A stretch of 64,000 nucleotides of DNA from Moniliophthora roreri (taxonomy: Eukaryota > Basidiomycota > Agaricomycetes > Agaricales > Marasmiaceae), in assembly GCA_001466705.2 (NCBI GenBank), contig LATX02000228.1, positions 124,001-188,000 on the forward strand, given 5' to 3'. Below are positions 1-11,099 of the stretch, in pieces. The notes beneath the pieces were generated by a model. It saw only the letters and a program-made list of their open reading frames with translations, was not told where the DNA came from and ran no database searches. Made by a program: the position numbers and the translations under genes. The stretch's first letter is position 1, and each line of letters opens with the position of its first letter.

Positions 1-8
1 GGTAAAAA

Positions 9-1432
9 TCATGCACGAAGGCAACTCAAAGCCATGCTAAAGTAAGTGAAAAAGAATCAAACTAACCAGCTAATCAAAAGAACCAATGTCTTCCAAACTG
101 TCAGAGCCACATTTACTGCGAGGACGCCTCTTGAGTAGCCAGTCAGCGTCCCATCTTGTCTGAAGAAAGTCGCATCTCTTCCGGTTTCCAGGCCTTGTCC
201 CAGTAGTACCAGAACGTTTGGATCTGTTGTCCAGAACGCTAACAACAGTGCAAGGCTGAGTCCTGCTCGTGGGAGGAGTAACGCAACTGTAGGGAGATTC
301 TGGGAGTAAAAGTAGAAGGTTTCTGCAAGTCCGTCACGTAGGGAACCACCACGAGACGGTAGGAAGGCCGACCATCGAATGTGGTAGATGAAGCAAAATG
401 TGGAATACGAAGTCATGGATGCAAGGTCGCGAGCAGAAGCAGAAGTGTAGATTGGGAAGATCGGCGGACGTTCTGCGAAGGTTGGAGTTAAATTGAGTTG
501 ACGAAGGATGAACAGGATTTACTCACTGGTACGCCACCTCCTAACGAACGAGTAGATGATCTCATATACAACGAAAACTACGACAATCCAGACAAGCCAG
601 CATGCGACATACGCAGCCGCGCCCAGCGCCCAGTTCCTCCCAGAACCAGGCACGCCGGGCGCTTCGGGGTTGGGAAATTTTGAAACCCTGGTTAAGCAAG
701 CAGTGTTAGTAACGAGAAATCTGAAATCAAGACCAAGAAAACGTACTGGACCAATATAAATACAGCGTTGAAGTCGAAAAATGTTTGCAACGGTATGTGG
801 GCGAAAACTAGAATGGGGAACAGGTAAAAATATATGTGTGTAAAGATGGACGGGTTACGAAGGATGTCAAGATTGACGCTCCTCGAACGAAAGCGTGGTT
901 GAGGGGGTCTGGGAATAACAGGAGGGGGAGCGTCTCCTCCAAAAACTGTAGGCGAAAGAGGTGTCGCAGTCGCTCTGGACCATGCGCGGCCATGGAGCGG
1001 ATTGCTGACACGGGCATGATCACTTGGCTGCCTCGGATCCTTTTCCCCAAATTCTCCATCTCGATTCTCCAGACTGACGATACGAACAGAACGTGGAGTT
1101 GGCTTGCGACCACCCATCATAGGTGACATGGGGGAGTCACTAGGACCTGGGGTAATGGGTTCGGGTATGCCAACGGAAGAATGGAATGTAGATGTGGGTG
1201 CAGGGGGAGGAGGTCGTTTAGGGAGCCATGAAGGGTAGCCTTCTGAATCCTTGGACATCTGAGCCGGAGAGTAGGACGAAGGTCTCTCGTATGAATCACC
1301 CCCCTGGTCGACAGGAGACTCGGAATTGCCCGCTGAATCCGAGTTGGTGTTGCTGTTGCTGTTGTGGTTATTCGCCTCCGAGTGAGGATCCTCTGGCGTA
1401 GGCTGTCGTGAAGTACGTGAAAAGAAAAACAT
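9..1432 (-). CDS. Multi-pass membrane protein with long disordered N-terminus
   Basis: Four exons can be joined in phase: 1432-747, 687-527, 472-67 and 36-9, giving about 426 residues. The first ~190 residues are rich in Ser, Pro, Asn and Gly and probably disordered. Hydrophobic segments follow: IFTHIYFYLFPILVFAH and the stretch around FFDFNAVFILVQ, then ALGAAAYVACWLVWIVVVF in exon 2, then TVALLLPRAGLSLALLLAF and a last segment ending LTVWKTLVLLIS. Donors read GTACGT, GTGAGT and GTTAGT. The central block after RRPPIFPIYTSASARDLASM looks strongly conserved and resembles uncharacterised fungal membrane proteins, but I cannot name a function. The last exon encodes only CMALSCLRA before a stop, so the C-terminus close to the window edge is the least certain part. 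Confidence 0.72.
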
Positions 1433-3546
1433 GAGTACGTCGTCAAATGCAGTAATCCAGAGTCAGGGGGAAGATAAGAGCGACGCGTCGCAACCCGAGG
1501 TCGTTGTCGTTTTTTTGTTTTATTTTTTAGATTTCTGTGAGCTCGTCGTTGCATGCAGCTACGGACGCTGAGCAAGCAGATATCACGACGGTTCAAAAGG
1601 TTGAACGCGTGAGCCTCGTGTCTTTGGGTTGATCTGCCTCGTGTTGATGTTCAAAGGTCAGATGGGGGCGAGAACGAAGCAGAGGTCCAGCGGTCAACCC
1701 TGTCCCACCAAGACACCCAACTTGAACCAAAATTAAGCGATCATGCGGCTTACCCTTTCCGGAGCCCTAACCTAAACCCTTTCCCTGCACGCCGGCCGCA
1801 ACCCTGAAATAGAATAAGGGACTGATGGCGAATTGCCAAATATATAGAGAATCTCCAGTCAAAATCGACAAACGAAGGTCAGGAAGGAACGAAGATTGGA
1901 GTGCCAACTTGCACACTCGGTTATAGGTGGTGGTTTGAGGTAAAGATGCAAAAAAATCCCATTACCTTCGGGTCGTTGACCGCGCCGTTGCTATGGGTGC
2001 GAACTCATCCCCGGCAGCCCTGGACGACGGGTGCGCTGAATTCCCATCATACTATAACCTTCAGAGGTACTCTCCGAGTCTTGTATCCATCGTTGTCGCT
2101 GCCCTGACCATACTGTAGCTGTTCCCGGAGTTGCGCCATAATTTCCCTCCGAGTCTCCGATACATACTCCGCATCACGGAGAAGCTAGAATGTATTCTGC
2201 TTCTGGAAATCTTCTGAGAGATGCTCTTCCAAGCCGCCCATCATCATCTTCCGTTATCCATGCGACCAAAGCACCGTCATCTGTCAGAAATGCATGTTCC
2301 TGTCAGAAGATACCGATGGATTTCGTCAGGACTTACCTCGAACTTTGCCTGTTCCTTGCCTGTTCCTCTCACGTCACCAGCTTCGTAGGCCCAAGATCTA
2401 GGGGATCTCCCCATGCTTTGAGGAGTACACGCTTTAAGATCCACCTCTCAGCATCAAACTTCAGCCTACTATAGAAGGCTCAAAACGAGGGCCTCAGGCC
2501 TCATGTAGGACACGCTTCGGCCCCGTGTTACGACGCGTGTTCCTAGGAGTCCGCAAAAACGCGCGCAAAAACGGGAGCTCCTTGCAGCCGCAAGGCGTCC
2601 TAGGCCAGACGCTCGTCAATTTAAGCGGTTTCCGAGGGCATGGTGTTGGAATAAAGTTGATAAGCGCCCGGGATTTGAACAATGAAGTAATGTTTTAATT
2701 TATCCTAACAGTCGCTGTGGCGTTCTTCACTGGGGCTTGTTGAGCTTGTTGAGCTTGTTCTCTCGGAACTGTAACCAGAGTCTCTTCTTTCCTTGCGACC
2801 TGATTTGAGATTTAGTCATGGTCCCTCCAGACGATATTGACCTCACCAAACAAGCCACTTGTTCAAGCAATTGTTCTTGCTATGGATTGGCGATCCTCGC
2901 TCTGGTAAAGGCGTATTTCCTGGCGCACCTCATAGCTTGAACGAGTCGAATAATCCAACTTCAAAGACCAGTGTCTCAAACGAACGTCGCATGCAGTCGT
3001 AAGCTGAAAACGAAAAGTCTTCAAATCTGCAGGCTTTCGATGACTCGTCAATCAGCAAAAAGTTACCCTATCATTCATATATGTACTCAACGCGCGTGAA
3101 TGCCTCTAAACGTCCGGCACACTTGATGTCGAAAACCCAGTCCTCTCCCCCTATTTTGTATCATGACGCGTCATTCGTTGAAACACCTTGACCAGACGAG
3201 ATAGGTTTTGTATGTGGAGGCTTGAATCCGATGGTAGACAAAGAACGTAGATGCAGCCGAACATGATGCATGATGGTGGAGGAAGAGAACAGAAATGAAA
3301 ATCGGCAACAGATCACAACCAGTAGTAACGGTGTTTAGCGCTCGGCTAGCGCCAAAGTACAAAGTATTGTATGTAAGTTACAGTGTTTTCGAATACTACT
3401 ACCTTGGTGGGTGCGGATAGCGTAACAGCTAGTAGACGGAGAACGATTATGATCAAGAAGCGCGTATGAATGTGATAGACCACGCGAGGTAGCAGAACCA
3501 AGATATCAGTCAGAAGCGTCCTGAAACCAACGTCGGCATCCATCAC
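1433..3546. other. Intergenic, no supportable gene
   Basis: About 2.1 kb between the start of the membrane-protein gene and the end of the zinc-cluster gene, both on the minus strand. It should hold the promoter of the first and the 3' UTR of the second. The short open frames on both strands (60-95 residues) show no domain, no splice-consistent extension and no repeat partner in this window. A CpG-rich patch at about 2490-2690 differs in texture from its AT-richer surroundings and could be an old insertion, but it has no terminal repeats. Confidence 0.6.
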
Positions 3547-5166
3547 TCAACCATCCACTTCCATCGCCTTGGCCACATCCTCGATCTCATCCGCAAGCAT
3601 ATCATATTTCTTTAACAACTCTTCAGCTGTAGCTCGCTTGTATCGAAACTCGGACGAGGTATCTTGCAATCGGCATTTGAGCGCACGGAGCGAAGAAGCT
3701 GGAAACGAGTCAGTCTGCGGGAGTTTTTTTTAGATTGAAAGTGAGACTGACTGTATGCTTGTGTTGGTCGAGTGGAAGCAACAGAGACCGAAGGTGCTGT
3801 TGCGTTGACCAACGTGCTGAAAGGGAGGAAGAGGTCAATCAGCTTACGTTGTGTCAGAAAGGGGAACCTCGAGTATTACCTGCACTCGCTTTGGATTGGA
3901 CTAGGTGGCCTGCGGATGGAGGATCCCCTTGTACTGCCTGAAGCATTGGGCGACCTGCCTATGTACGATGCGCGTGGATTTGTGTTCTATAAATGCACAT
4001 TAACATAGATTATGGAAACAGAATGAAAGATACCATACCGAATCAGTACCCTTTTTCGCTGGTTTGGCGGCCTTTTGTGTAGAGGAAACTTGTCTTGTCT
4101 GTAAAGTCACGATACGTCAGACAGAATTCGGTTGCTTCGAAGCGATCACTTGCCTGATGAGGTGAGTCATTATTTGCCTTTCTCTCAGCCACTCTTGTGT
4201 CTGACTTTCGGTGTGCGCCGACTTTGCTACCTGTTTCTGGATGCTTCGCCCTAGTTGCTGCCTTCACTAGTGGCTTATGAGAATGTGCTTCTATCGGGGA
4301 CGCTGTGGTGGAGGTTGACAAAGGTTTAGTCTGGAATGGGATTAGTAGAATATTAGGCATTCCGGCGAAGTGCGTACAGTTTTGGAAGCCTTTCGCTGTG
4401 CATTGGGAACTTCCTCGTTTTTCCTCTTCTTTGCCGTGACTTTCTCTTTTTCATAATCTGAATCTTCCTTTTCCGATTGTCCTGAATCTTCTTCGCCGTC
4501 GCCTGGACTCCTATAGGTATCGTCGGTTTCTTCAGAACCATCCTCTGCGTTTTTCCGTCTGCGTTCGTAAAATATGTTGCGAAGGACTTCATATTGTCCA
4601 GCGTCAAGGTTGAATTTCTTCGTCAATAGCGCTCTTCGTAATCCTTCTGTTTTCGAGCAGGGTACCCTCGAGCCTGTAGCGCAGGGAGTGCATGTCGTGC
4701 CTTTATTGGGAGGCATTATGCATTGCAGGCCACGCTCTTCGCAGCGTTCGCAAGGCTGATGGCATTGCGTTAGAACAATATCGCCACTCAGGCGAAGACG
4801 CGACATGCTCACCTTTTGACCGTTCTCTTCCAACCATGCACGAGCGGCATCACGCGAACGGCCGTAGTATTGAGAGCAAAACTGGTTCTGCAGCTCCTCC
4901 GACGGGTGGTAGGTCGTGGTAGTCTGATTGTCGTTTTCGGATTCGGTCGAGTTATGAGTATCTTCTTCCGCCTGTTCAGGTACCTCTTGCGAAGGCGTCT
5001 CGTCTTCAGGCAGACCATGGGACATCCGGTCTTCGTTAGCCTTCTCGAGTTCGCCTTCGCTATCTGGAACTGGCGACCGCGACTCGTCAGAACGTTTAAT
5101 CGACGCGCCATTACGCAAGGGGGTGCATGTACAAGAGGTGGAACTTGAAGTCATGTTGGAGGGCAA
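3547..5166 (-). CDS. Zinc-cluster-like nuclear protein with C-terminal coiled coil
   Basis: Exon 1 (5166 to about 4410) encodes an acidic Ser/Glu-rich N-terminus, then a cysteine-rich block: CHQPCERCEERGLQC, a short linker, then CTPCATGSRVPC. This resembles the variant zinc-cluster DNA-binding region common in agaric proteins. A Lys/Glu-rich low-complexity stretch with nuclear-localisation-like KKRK follows. Smaller exons join in phase through a GC-AG intron (4153-4099, donor GCAAGT) and several GT-AG introns. They lead to a terminal exon at about 3720-3547 encoding SEFRYKRATAEELLKKYDML and an acidic end, VAKAMEVDG, predicted to form a helix or coiled coil. A second Met lies four residues downstream of the chosen start, at about 5154. 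A role as DNA-binding regulator is inferred from the Cys pattern only. Confidence 0.68.
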
Positions 5167-5640
5167 GAAAGGTTGGTTTGAAAAACACGAAGATATCTCA
5201 AGCTTTTTATTCCCCGTGTTGAAGCTCGACCGACTATTCCTTTTCTGGATCCGCAGTCTGAATGACTAGGATTGAATGGAATTAAGTTACAGGATAAAAT
5301 ATGTTGGAATATTCACGTACTATGATCCTCGATCATTCACGTTTAAATACAGATACAGCCTTTCCGTTTCACAAATGGAAGCCTAGATGTTTTCTGCAAA
5401 TAACGAAGCCCTGAGAATGACTAGAGCATATCCATACTCATCTCAGTCGTTTTTTCCGCCGACTGCAAACCTGAGAATTCACCGTCGAAGTTCATCCACT
5501 GCGCCGTACGACAGGTCCACATCCTCCACTCCTTACGACAGAAGTGCAACATCCTCCACCGCTTCTGCAAATACAGTTCGCCACGAGTTAGCGTCAGAAC
5601 AAGAGGAAATGTATTATGATGTGTCGACATTTCGTTCCTG
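5167..5640. other. Intergenic region with a short Ser/Thr-rich open frame
   Basis: This stretch lies upstream of the zinc-cluster gene and runs into the first F-box unit. A plus-strand open frame at 5387-5659 is rich in Ser/Thr and contains PYDRS twice in a direct repeat (STAPYDRSTSSTPYDRSATS). It has no recognised domain and its 3' part enters repeat-unit sequence, so it is not called as a gene. Confidence 0.5.
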
Positions 5641-6120
5641 TCGCCTGAATTCATCATAAGTCGGCGTGAGAGCTATAGAAGGGAAGTCGCAGAACTCACC
5701 GGGCTCATGATATGCACCCATGCCTGACATACTCTGCCTTCGTCCTCCGCAGCGCCGACGTGACGTATACATCTTGGCGTAAAAACAGATCTGCTGTTTT
5801 CTATCGCATTTCAATTTACGAAGGTATCCTCCACGACAGAGACGAGCCGAATCAGTGTCAGAGTAAGAGAGGAACTACCATACACACGGGGCTCATATCC
5901 CTCTTCAAAATCCAAAAATATTTTGTCTACGTCCTCAACCTGCATCGTCGCGTGAAGAGCACCATTTCTCATCGCGTATTGTATTGCCTGTGGTCCAGGG
6001 TATAGAAGAATGATTGGTCAAGATGGGTTGAGATCAAGGAGCGTGAGGCGGCAGCCTTTTTTTTTTTTTTTTGCTATCAGCGAATACCTGGAGCATCGAT
6101 AACAAAGTCTTGTATCAAGA
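5640..6120 (-). pseudogene. Relic of an unrecognised gene, unit 1 copy
   Basis: On the minus strand this is the best preserved of three copies of a decayed coding segment. It reads QYAMRNGALHATMQVEDVDK followed by an acidic IFLDFEEGYEP. Further downstream is a segment ending at GAYHEP, followed by a GTGAGT donor. Similar segments lie at 8370-8800 and 11100-11570 with different small indels, which indicates decay after duplication. A poly(T) run at 6058-6072 interrupts the region. I do not recognise the parent protein. Confidence 0.45.
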
Positions 6121-6223
6121 CTCACTACTCCCACCACCACGGAACTCCAGAGTCTCACCAAAGGCAAGAAACAGACCATCCTCGTATCTCAAGGCAAAAC
6201 TGATAATCCCTTTCTTCAGACAA

Positions 6224-7819
6224 ATGTCGAATCTCATTACCCCTATCTCCCTTTGCCCTAAATGCAACAACACGTTCAACGTATCGGAATCGCACACATA
6301 TCCACCCGTATCGGTCATCGATTTTCGCTCAAATGTAGTCCCGTTTACGGAGGTCCATACTCGGATCACCAGAATTGTTGCAGACGAAGAACTTGAATTA
6401 GCACGCTATGACCAGGAAATAACTCGTCTACGACGTATCATAGATCAGTTGGAATTGGAGAGGTCGACTCTTCAGACGCGAATTGCACATCGAAGGAGCT
6501 TCATCTCTTCGCGGAGGAGGCTCCCGAATGAGCTTTGGTCAGACATATTTGACCTAGTGTGCGGATCAGAGGAATATTCGCTCGTCGTCGACTATGATTC
6601 TACTGTCCAGGCCGCCCTGCCGTCTCTTCTGTCCGGAATCTCTACTCGGTGGAGAGGAATCATAAAATCCCTACCTCATTTGTGGTCTTCCATTAGTATC
6701 GACATCTGGCTGCAGGACAAGCCTGGCATTCACGCCTTGCTGGAGCAGTATCTCCGAAACGCAGCTGATTTCCCTCTAACAGTGCAGATGAGGTACAGCG
6801 GACCGTACCATTGTCAAAACTTTCCAGAGAACAGCCTAGCTGTCCTTCAGCTTCTATTTCGAAATATAGCACGATGCAAAGTGCTCGACATTGCGAATCT
6901 CACCAACAACCCAGAACTGATGACGCTCGTATCTTCACCCGCCGTCTCCTTCCCACTCATGCGATCTATCAGAATGTGTTTCGCATCCTACGAGGAAAAT
7001 CCTCAGTTTTGGGATACCGTTCGAGCTGCTCCTAGGCTAACTCACGCAGCGGTCGTCGGCCTCTCGTTAATCCGATTCCTTCCACTTGGGAGGCTCGTAT
7101 CGCTGGACATCAGCGTTATTCATAGTACAGCACCCATCTTGGACATCCTGCGCGAATGCAGCTCCCTGCAGATACTGAAAATGACGGGCTTAGAGCTTAG
7201 CAACCTTAACATCGGTCATGCAAGCCAGCCTATTACATTACCCTGTCTTCAGTGCCTGTCCCTCGATTTCTGGTGGTATACGAATGATCTTGAAGAGTTG
7301 TTGAAGGCACTAGTATTGCCGTCACTCATTTCGCTCAAACTGCTCAACACTTATAGGGGCGAGCAGAATGCCGTATTTCAAGTCGTGCCCCTGTTGCTGC
7401 CATTCTCCCAGTCATTGGCGAAGGTATCATTCAGCTTGGGGCGTATGGGACTACCTCGTGGCCACATAGGACAAACTTTTCGCGCTTTTCCCTACTTGAC
7501 AGATTTTGAGATCTGTTATAGTGGAGAAACAGACTCGGAAGATTCAGTAGGCATCACTCACGAGCTGCTCCTCATTTTGGGTGCAGATAGCTTGGTAGCT
7601 CCCCATCTTGGGTCTCTCTGGCTCCGCGAGCATAAGAGCCCGTTTGAAGTCGAACTGGTCGAGGCGGCAATAGCATTGCTGGAAGGACAATTCCGCCCTT
7701 TGAAATGCATCCAATTGGGCTTTGAAGGTGACGGTCGGTGGCTGCCTGCCGAATTGTTGGCAAGGATGAGGAACCTTAAGGAGCGCGGTATGGAATGCAT
7801 TATAGAATTCTTAGATTGA
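6224..7819 (+). CDS. F-box protein, tandem copy 1
   Basis: A single exon of 531 residues. The Met at 6224 was chosen because all four copies share a start at MSN; the upstream in-frame Met at 6071 is not conserved. Order of features: a CxxC knuckle (CPKCNNTF, residues ~9-16), a helical coiled-coil-like stretch (ELARYDQEITRLRRIIDQLE), then the F-box core (RRLPNELWSDIFDLVC, ~100-115) with the following Trp-rich helix ISTRWRGIIKSLPHLW. The rest is Leu-rich in the manner of degenerate LRR substrate-binding regions. F-box proteins recruit substrates to SCF ubiquitin ligases through Skp1; the substrate here is unknown. The copies differ mostly by substitutions and keep the frame open over more than 500 codons, which suggests selection or recent origin. 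Confidence 0.85.
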   Translation: MSNLITPISLCPKCNNTFNVSESHTYPPVSVIDFRSNVVPFTEVHTRITRIVADEELELARYDQEITRLRRIIDQLELERSTLQTRIAHRRSFISSRRRLPNELWSDIFDLVCGSEEYSLVVDYDSTVQAALPSLLSGISTRWRGIIKSLPHLWSSISIDIWLQDKPGIHALLEQYLRNAADFPLTVQMRYSGPYHCQNFPENSLAVLQLLFRNIARCKVLDIANLTNNPELMTLVSSPAVSFPLMRSIRMCFASYEENPQFWDTVRAAPRLTHAAVVGLSLIRFLPLGRLVSLDISVIHSTAPILDILRECSSLQILKMTGLELSNLNIGHASQPITLPCLQCLSLDFWWYTNDLEELLKALVLPSLISLKLLNTYRGEQNAVFQVVPLLLPFSQSLAKVSFSLGRMGLPRGHIGQTFRAFPYLTDFEICYSGETDSEDSVGITHELLLILGADSLVAPHLGSLWLREHKSPFEVELVEAAIALLEGQFRPLKCIQLGFEGDGRWLPAELLARMRNLKERGMECIIEFLD

Positions 7820-7904
7820 AGATAGATGTTGGTAGCAAACATGAACTATCCTGTCACATTGTCAACAACAGCCACCCTACAAAGTTAAGAGAAAGAACAC
7901 TGCA

Positions 7905-8340
7905 TGACCGACAGATCAGCGACCTATTACAGTGAAGGCTTCTGGGCTTTCCCGAGAAAGACCCCTTGATGTATTCTATCAAATTGGGTGAGGTGATTAT
8001 AGGTGAACGATGAGAAGCCAGCACGCAGTGACAAATCTCTCCATCTCGGCGCCCGCGAAGTCGTTTGGTTTCCCGATGGTCTGCTTGGGCATGTCCCCAT
8101 CTAATTCGGTATCGTCGTCGGCAGCGGCAAGTTTATTGTCAACGATAGCCAAGTGTCCGTCCCGTCGAATGGATGAGGCGAGGATCTTCGTAGTATCCAG
8201 AAGAGTGGCTGGATCGAAGTGATGGTAGACCATGGGTGAACGTTCAGGCTGTGTACGCACCACGACCACGTCAGGTTTTGCATCGTCGGGTTTGCTTGGT
8301 TCTCCCTTCAGCTCCTTGCAGATATCTCTGACCTTAGTAT
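7905..8340 (-). pseudogene. Methyltransferase 3' fragment, unit 1
   Basis: Minus-strand remnant of the C-terminal half of the SAM methyltransferase found whole at 13379-14254. It retains YHHFDPATLLDTTKILASSI and the strand LAIVDNK, and the upstream segment VRDICKELKGE in intact frame. It lacks the SAM-binding N-terminal half. Relative to unit 2, about 28 bp around the last intron acceptor are missing, so the exon junction cannot be spliced as in the parent. The C-terminal end is also frameshifted (ends CWLLIVHL). Confidence 0.75.
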
Positions 8341-8369
8341 CAGAATAAGAAGTGTATTATGACGTCGTC

Positions 8370-8800
8370 TTAGGTCGGCGTGAGAGCCATAGAAATGAAG
8401 TCGCGGAACTCACCAGGCTCATAACATGCATCCATACCTGACATACTCTTTCTGCCTTCGTCCTCCACCCGCAACGGCGCCAACGTAACGTATATATCCT
8501 GGCGAAAATAAAACCTGCTGTTCTCTATAGCAGCTTTCCAACTTACGAAGGCAGAATGAGGCAACGCTAGAATGCATCTTCCATGACGTCGACGAGTCAA
8601 ATCAGTGTCAGAGAACTAGCATACGCACTGGGCCATTTTCACCCTTCGAAGCTCGATAGTATTTTGTGAAAATTCTGCCTTCGTCTTCGACCTTGTCGCG
8701 TGAAGGGCACCTCTGCCATCGCATATTTCATTGCCTGTGGTCTAGGCTCGGTAAATAGAAGAGCGATTGTCTAAAATCAAGGTGGTGGTTTGAGATCAAG
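8370..8800 (-). pseudogene. Relic of an unrecognised gene, unit 2 copy
   Basis: Second copy of the decayed minus-strand coding segment (compare 5640-6120). It contains AAIENSRFYFRQDIYVTLAP and the shared CYEPGEF end with its GTGAGT-like donor region. The segment matching QYAMRNGALHATMQVEDVDK of unit 1 reads KYAMAEVPFTRQ here and is frameshifted. Function unknown. Confidence 0.4.
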
Positions 8801-8916
8801 AAGCGTGACACTGACACGGCAACTTGTTCCCAAACCACCACCACGAAACTCCAAAGGCAAGAGACAGGCCATGCTCGTATCTGAAGACGAAACTGATAGT
8901 CCCTTTCTTCAGACAA

Positions 8917-10521
8917 ATGTCGAATCTCGTTACCTCTATCTCCCTTTGCTCTAAATGCAACAACACGTTTAATATATCGGAGTCGCACACGTATCCACCC
9001 GTATCAATCAACGATTTTCGCTCGAATGTAGTCCCGTCCGCAGAGGACCGTGTTCGGATTTCCGAAATCATCGCAGATGAAGAGCGTGAGTTAGCACGCT
9101 ACAGCCAGGATATTATTCGTCTACGACGTATCGTAGATCAATTGGAGTTGGAGAGGTCAACTCTTCAGACGCGGATTACACACCGAAGAAGCTTCATCTC
9201 TTCGCGGAGGAGACTCCCGAGTGAGCTATGGTCCGATATATTTGACCTGGCTTGCGGAACAGAAGAATATTCGCTAATTATCGGCCCTAATTCTTCTGTC
9301 AGAGTTGCCCTGCCGTCTGTCTTTTCCCAAGTCTCTATTCAGTGGAGAGGAATCATGGGATCCCTGCCTCATTTGTGGTCTTCTATCAGTATCGACTTCA
9401 CCTGGCTCAAGCCTGGCATTAATGTCTTGCTAGAGCAATATCTCCAAAATGCAGCTGATTTCCCTCTAACAGTGCAAATGAGGTACAACGGACCCTATGA
9501 CCACCAATACATGCCGCTGAACAGCCTAGCTGCCCTTCAGCTTTTATTTCGCAATATAGCCCGATGCAAAGCGCTCGATATTGTAAACCTTCACGATGCA
9601 AAGGTGATGACACGAGCGCCAGTACCTTCTACCACTGTCTCCTTCCCGCTTATGCAATCGATCAAGATGTATTCCACATCTTACGAGGAAAATCCTCGGT
9701 TTTGGGATAACGTTCGAACTGCTCCCAGGCTGACTCACGCAGCGATCATCGGCCTCTCGTTAGTTCGATTTCTTCCACTTGAGAGGCTCGTATCGCTGGA
9801 TATAGAAACCGTTACTCATTCAGAACCCATCTTGGACGTCCTGCGCGGATGCAGCTCCCTCCAGACACTGAACATGACAGGCTTGGGGCATCACAGTCTC
9901 AACATTGGTCCCGCAGGCCAGATTGTTAGAATGCCCTCCCTTCGGTGTCTGTCCCTTGATTTCTGGTGGTATACGGATAATCTTGAGGAATTGTTGAAGG
10001 CACTAGCATTGCCGTCACTCAATTCACTCAAACTGTTGAACACTTATAGGGTTGAGCAGAATGCCGTATTTCGGGTCGTGCCCCTGCTGTCCTTTTCCCA
10101 GTCATTAACGAAGGTATCACTCAATTTAGGGCGTCTGAGATTACCTCGTGGCTCCATGGTACAAATTTTCCGTGCGCTTTCCTACTTGACAGATTTTGAG
10201 ATCTGTTATAGTGGAGAAACAGACTCGGAAAGTGTAGTAGGCGTCACTCACGAGCTGCTCCTCGTTTTGGGTGCAGATAGCTCAATAGCTCCCCGTCTTG
10301 GGTCTCTCCGGCTCCGCGAGCATAAGAGCCCGTTTAGGGTCGAACTGGTCGAGGCAGCAATAGCATTGTTGGAAGGACAAGACCGCCCTTTGAAGTACAT
10401 CCAATTGTACTTTAAAGGTGACGGTCAGCAGCTGCCTGCTGAGTTGCTGGCAAGGATGAGGAACCTTAAGGAGCGCGGTATGGAATGCATTACAGAATTC
10501 TTAGGACCCGATGTAAATTGA
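8917..10521 (+). CDS. F-box protein, tandem copy 2
   Basis: A single exon of 534 residues starting at the conserved MSN. It has the same architecture as copy 1: CSKCNNTF knuckle, coiled-coil-like helix, F-box core RRLPSELWSDIFDLACGTEE, then Leu-rich repeats. It is closest to copy 3 over the middle third (shared SIKMYSTSYEENPRFWDNVR). The C-terminus ends EFLGPDVN, like the ending of the inverted copy at 25314-26924, whereas copies 1 and 3 have shorter ends. Likely a nuclear or cytosolic SCF substrate adaptor, by family inference. Confidence 0.85.
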   Translation: MSNLVTSISLCSKCNNTFNISESHTYPPVSINDFRSNVVPSAEDRVRISEIIADEERELARYSQDIIRLRRIVDQLELERSTLQTRITHRRSFISSRRRLPSELWSDIFDLACGTEEYSLIIGPNSSVRVALPSVFSQVSIQWRGIMGSLPHLWSSISIDFTWLKPGINVLLEQYLQNAADFPLTVQMRYNGPYDHQYMPLNSLAALQLLFRNIARCKALDIVNLHDAKVMTRAPVPSTTVSFPLMQSIKMYSTSYEENPRFWDNVRTAPRLTHAAIIGLSLVRFLPLERLVSLDIETVTHSEPILDVLRGCSSLQTLNMTGLGHHSLNIGPAGQIVRMPSLRCLSLDFWWYTDNLEELLKALALPSLNSLKLLNTYRVEQNAVFRVVPLLSFSQSLTKVSLNLGRLRLPRGSMVQIFRALSYLTDFEICYSGETDSESVVGVTHELLLVLGADSSIAPRLGSLRLREHKSPFRVELVEAAIALLEGQDRPLKYIQLYFKGDGQQLPAELLARMRNLKERGMECITEFLGPDVN

Positions 10522-10629
10522 AGATATATACTGGTAGCAAACATGAACCATCTTCGTCGCAACAGCCGCCGTACAAAAGTAAGAGAAGAAACAATAAATA
10601 CTGCATGATAGACAAATCAGCGGTCGTAC

Positions 10630-11095
10630 AAATGTCTGACCCACTACAATGAAGGCTTCTGGGCCTTCGCTAGAAGGACCCGCTGATGTACTCCATCACG
10701 ACGTTCAAATTGGGTGAGGTGATTATAGGTGAACGATGAAAGGCCAGCATCAGTGAAAAGTCTCTCCATCTCGGCGCTCGTGAAGCCACCCGGTTTCCCG
10801 ATGGCGTGCTTGGGCATATTGCCGTCGTTGATGTCGGCAGCGGTAGGTTTATTGGTTTATTGTCAACGATGGCCAAGTGTCTGTCTTGTCGAATGGATGA
10901 GGCGAGGATCTTCGTAGTATCCAGGAGAATGGCTGGATCGAAGTGATGGTAGACCATGGAACACTGCATAACGGCTCAACGTGACTTATAGTGAATGTTC
11001 AGGCTGTGTACGCACCACGACTACATCAAATATTCCACCATGAAGTTCCTCTGGTTCTCCCTTCAGCACCTTGCAGATATCTCTGACCTGAGCGA
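10630..11095 (-). pseudogene. Methyltransferase 3' fragment, unit 2
   Basis: Minus-strand copy of the methyltransferase C-terminal half: YHHFDPAILLDTTKILASSI, then a duplicated AT-rich patch with a frameshift near GGTTTATTGGTTTATTGTC. The intron acceptor region missing in unit 1 is present here. The SAM-binding half is absent, so this fragment cannot encode an active enzyme. Confidence 0.75.
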
Positions 11096-11099
11096 TAGG

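Larger units (their letters stand above)
5640..8340. repeat. Tandem unit 1 (relic + F-box + methyltransferase fragment)
   Basis: First of three head-to-tail units. Each runs from the motif GTCGGCGTGAGAGC, through the unknown-gene relic, the F-box gene (+) and the 3' part of a methyltransferase gene (-), to about CTGACCTTAGTATC. The F-box starts lie at 6224, 8917 and 11686, a period of about 2.7 kb. Confidence 0.8.
8370..11095. repeat. Tandem unit 2
   Basis: Second head-to-tail unit with the same order as unit 1: relic (-), F-box (+), methyltransferase fragment (-). The boundary after CTGACCTGAGCGATAGG joins straight to the next copy's GTATTATAACATCGCC. Confidence 0.8.

Noticed and set aside
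2655..2690. tRNA-like T-arm string GCCCGGGATTTGAAC (reverse complement GTTCAAATCCCGGGC)
   Set aside because: No matching acceptor, D-arm or anticodon arm can be folded from the flanking sequence on either strand.
5387..5659. 90-residue Ser/Thr-rich frame with a PYDRS direct repeat
   Set aside because: Low complexity, runs into repeat-unit DNA at its 3' end, no sign of conservation.
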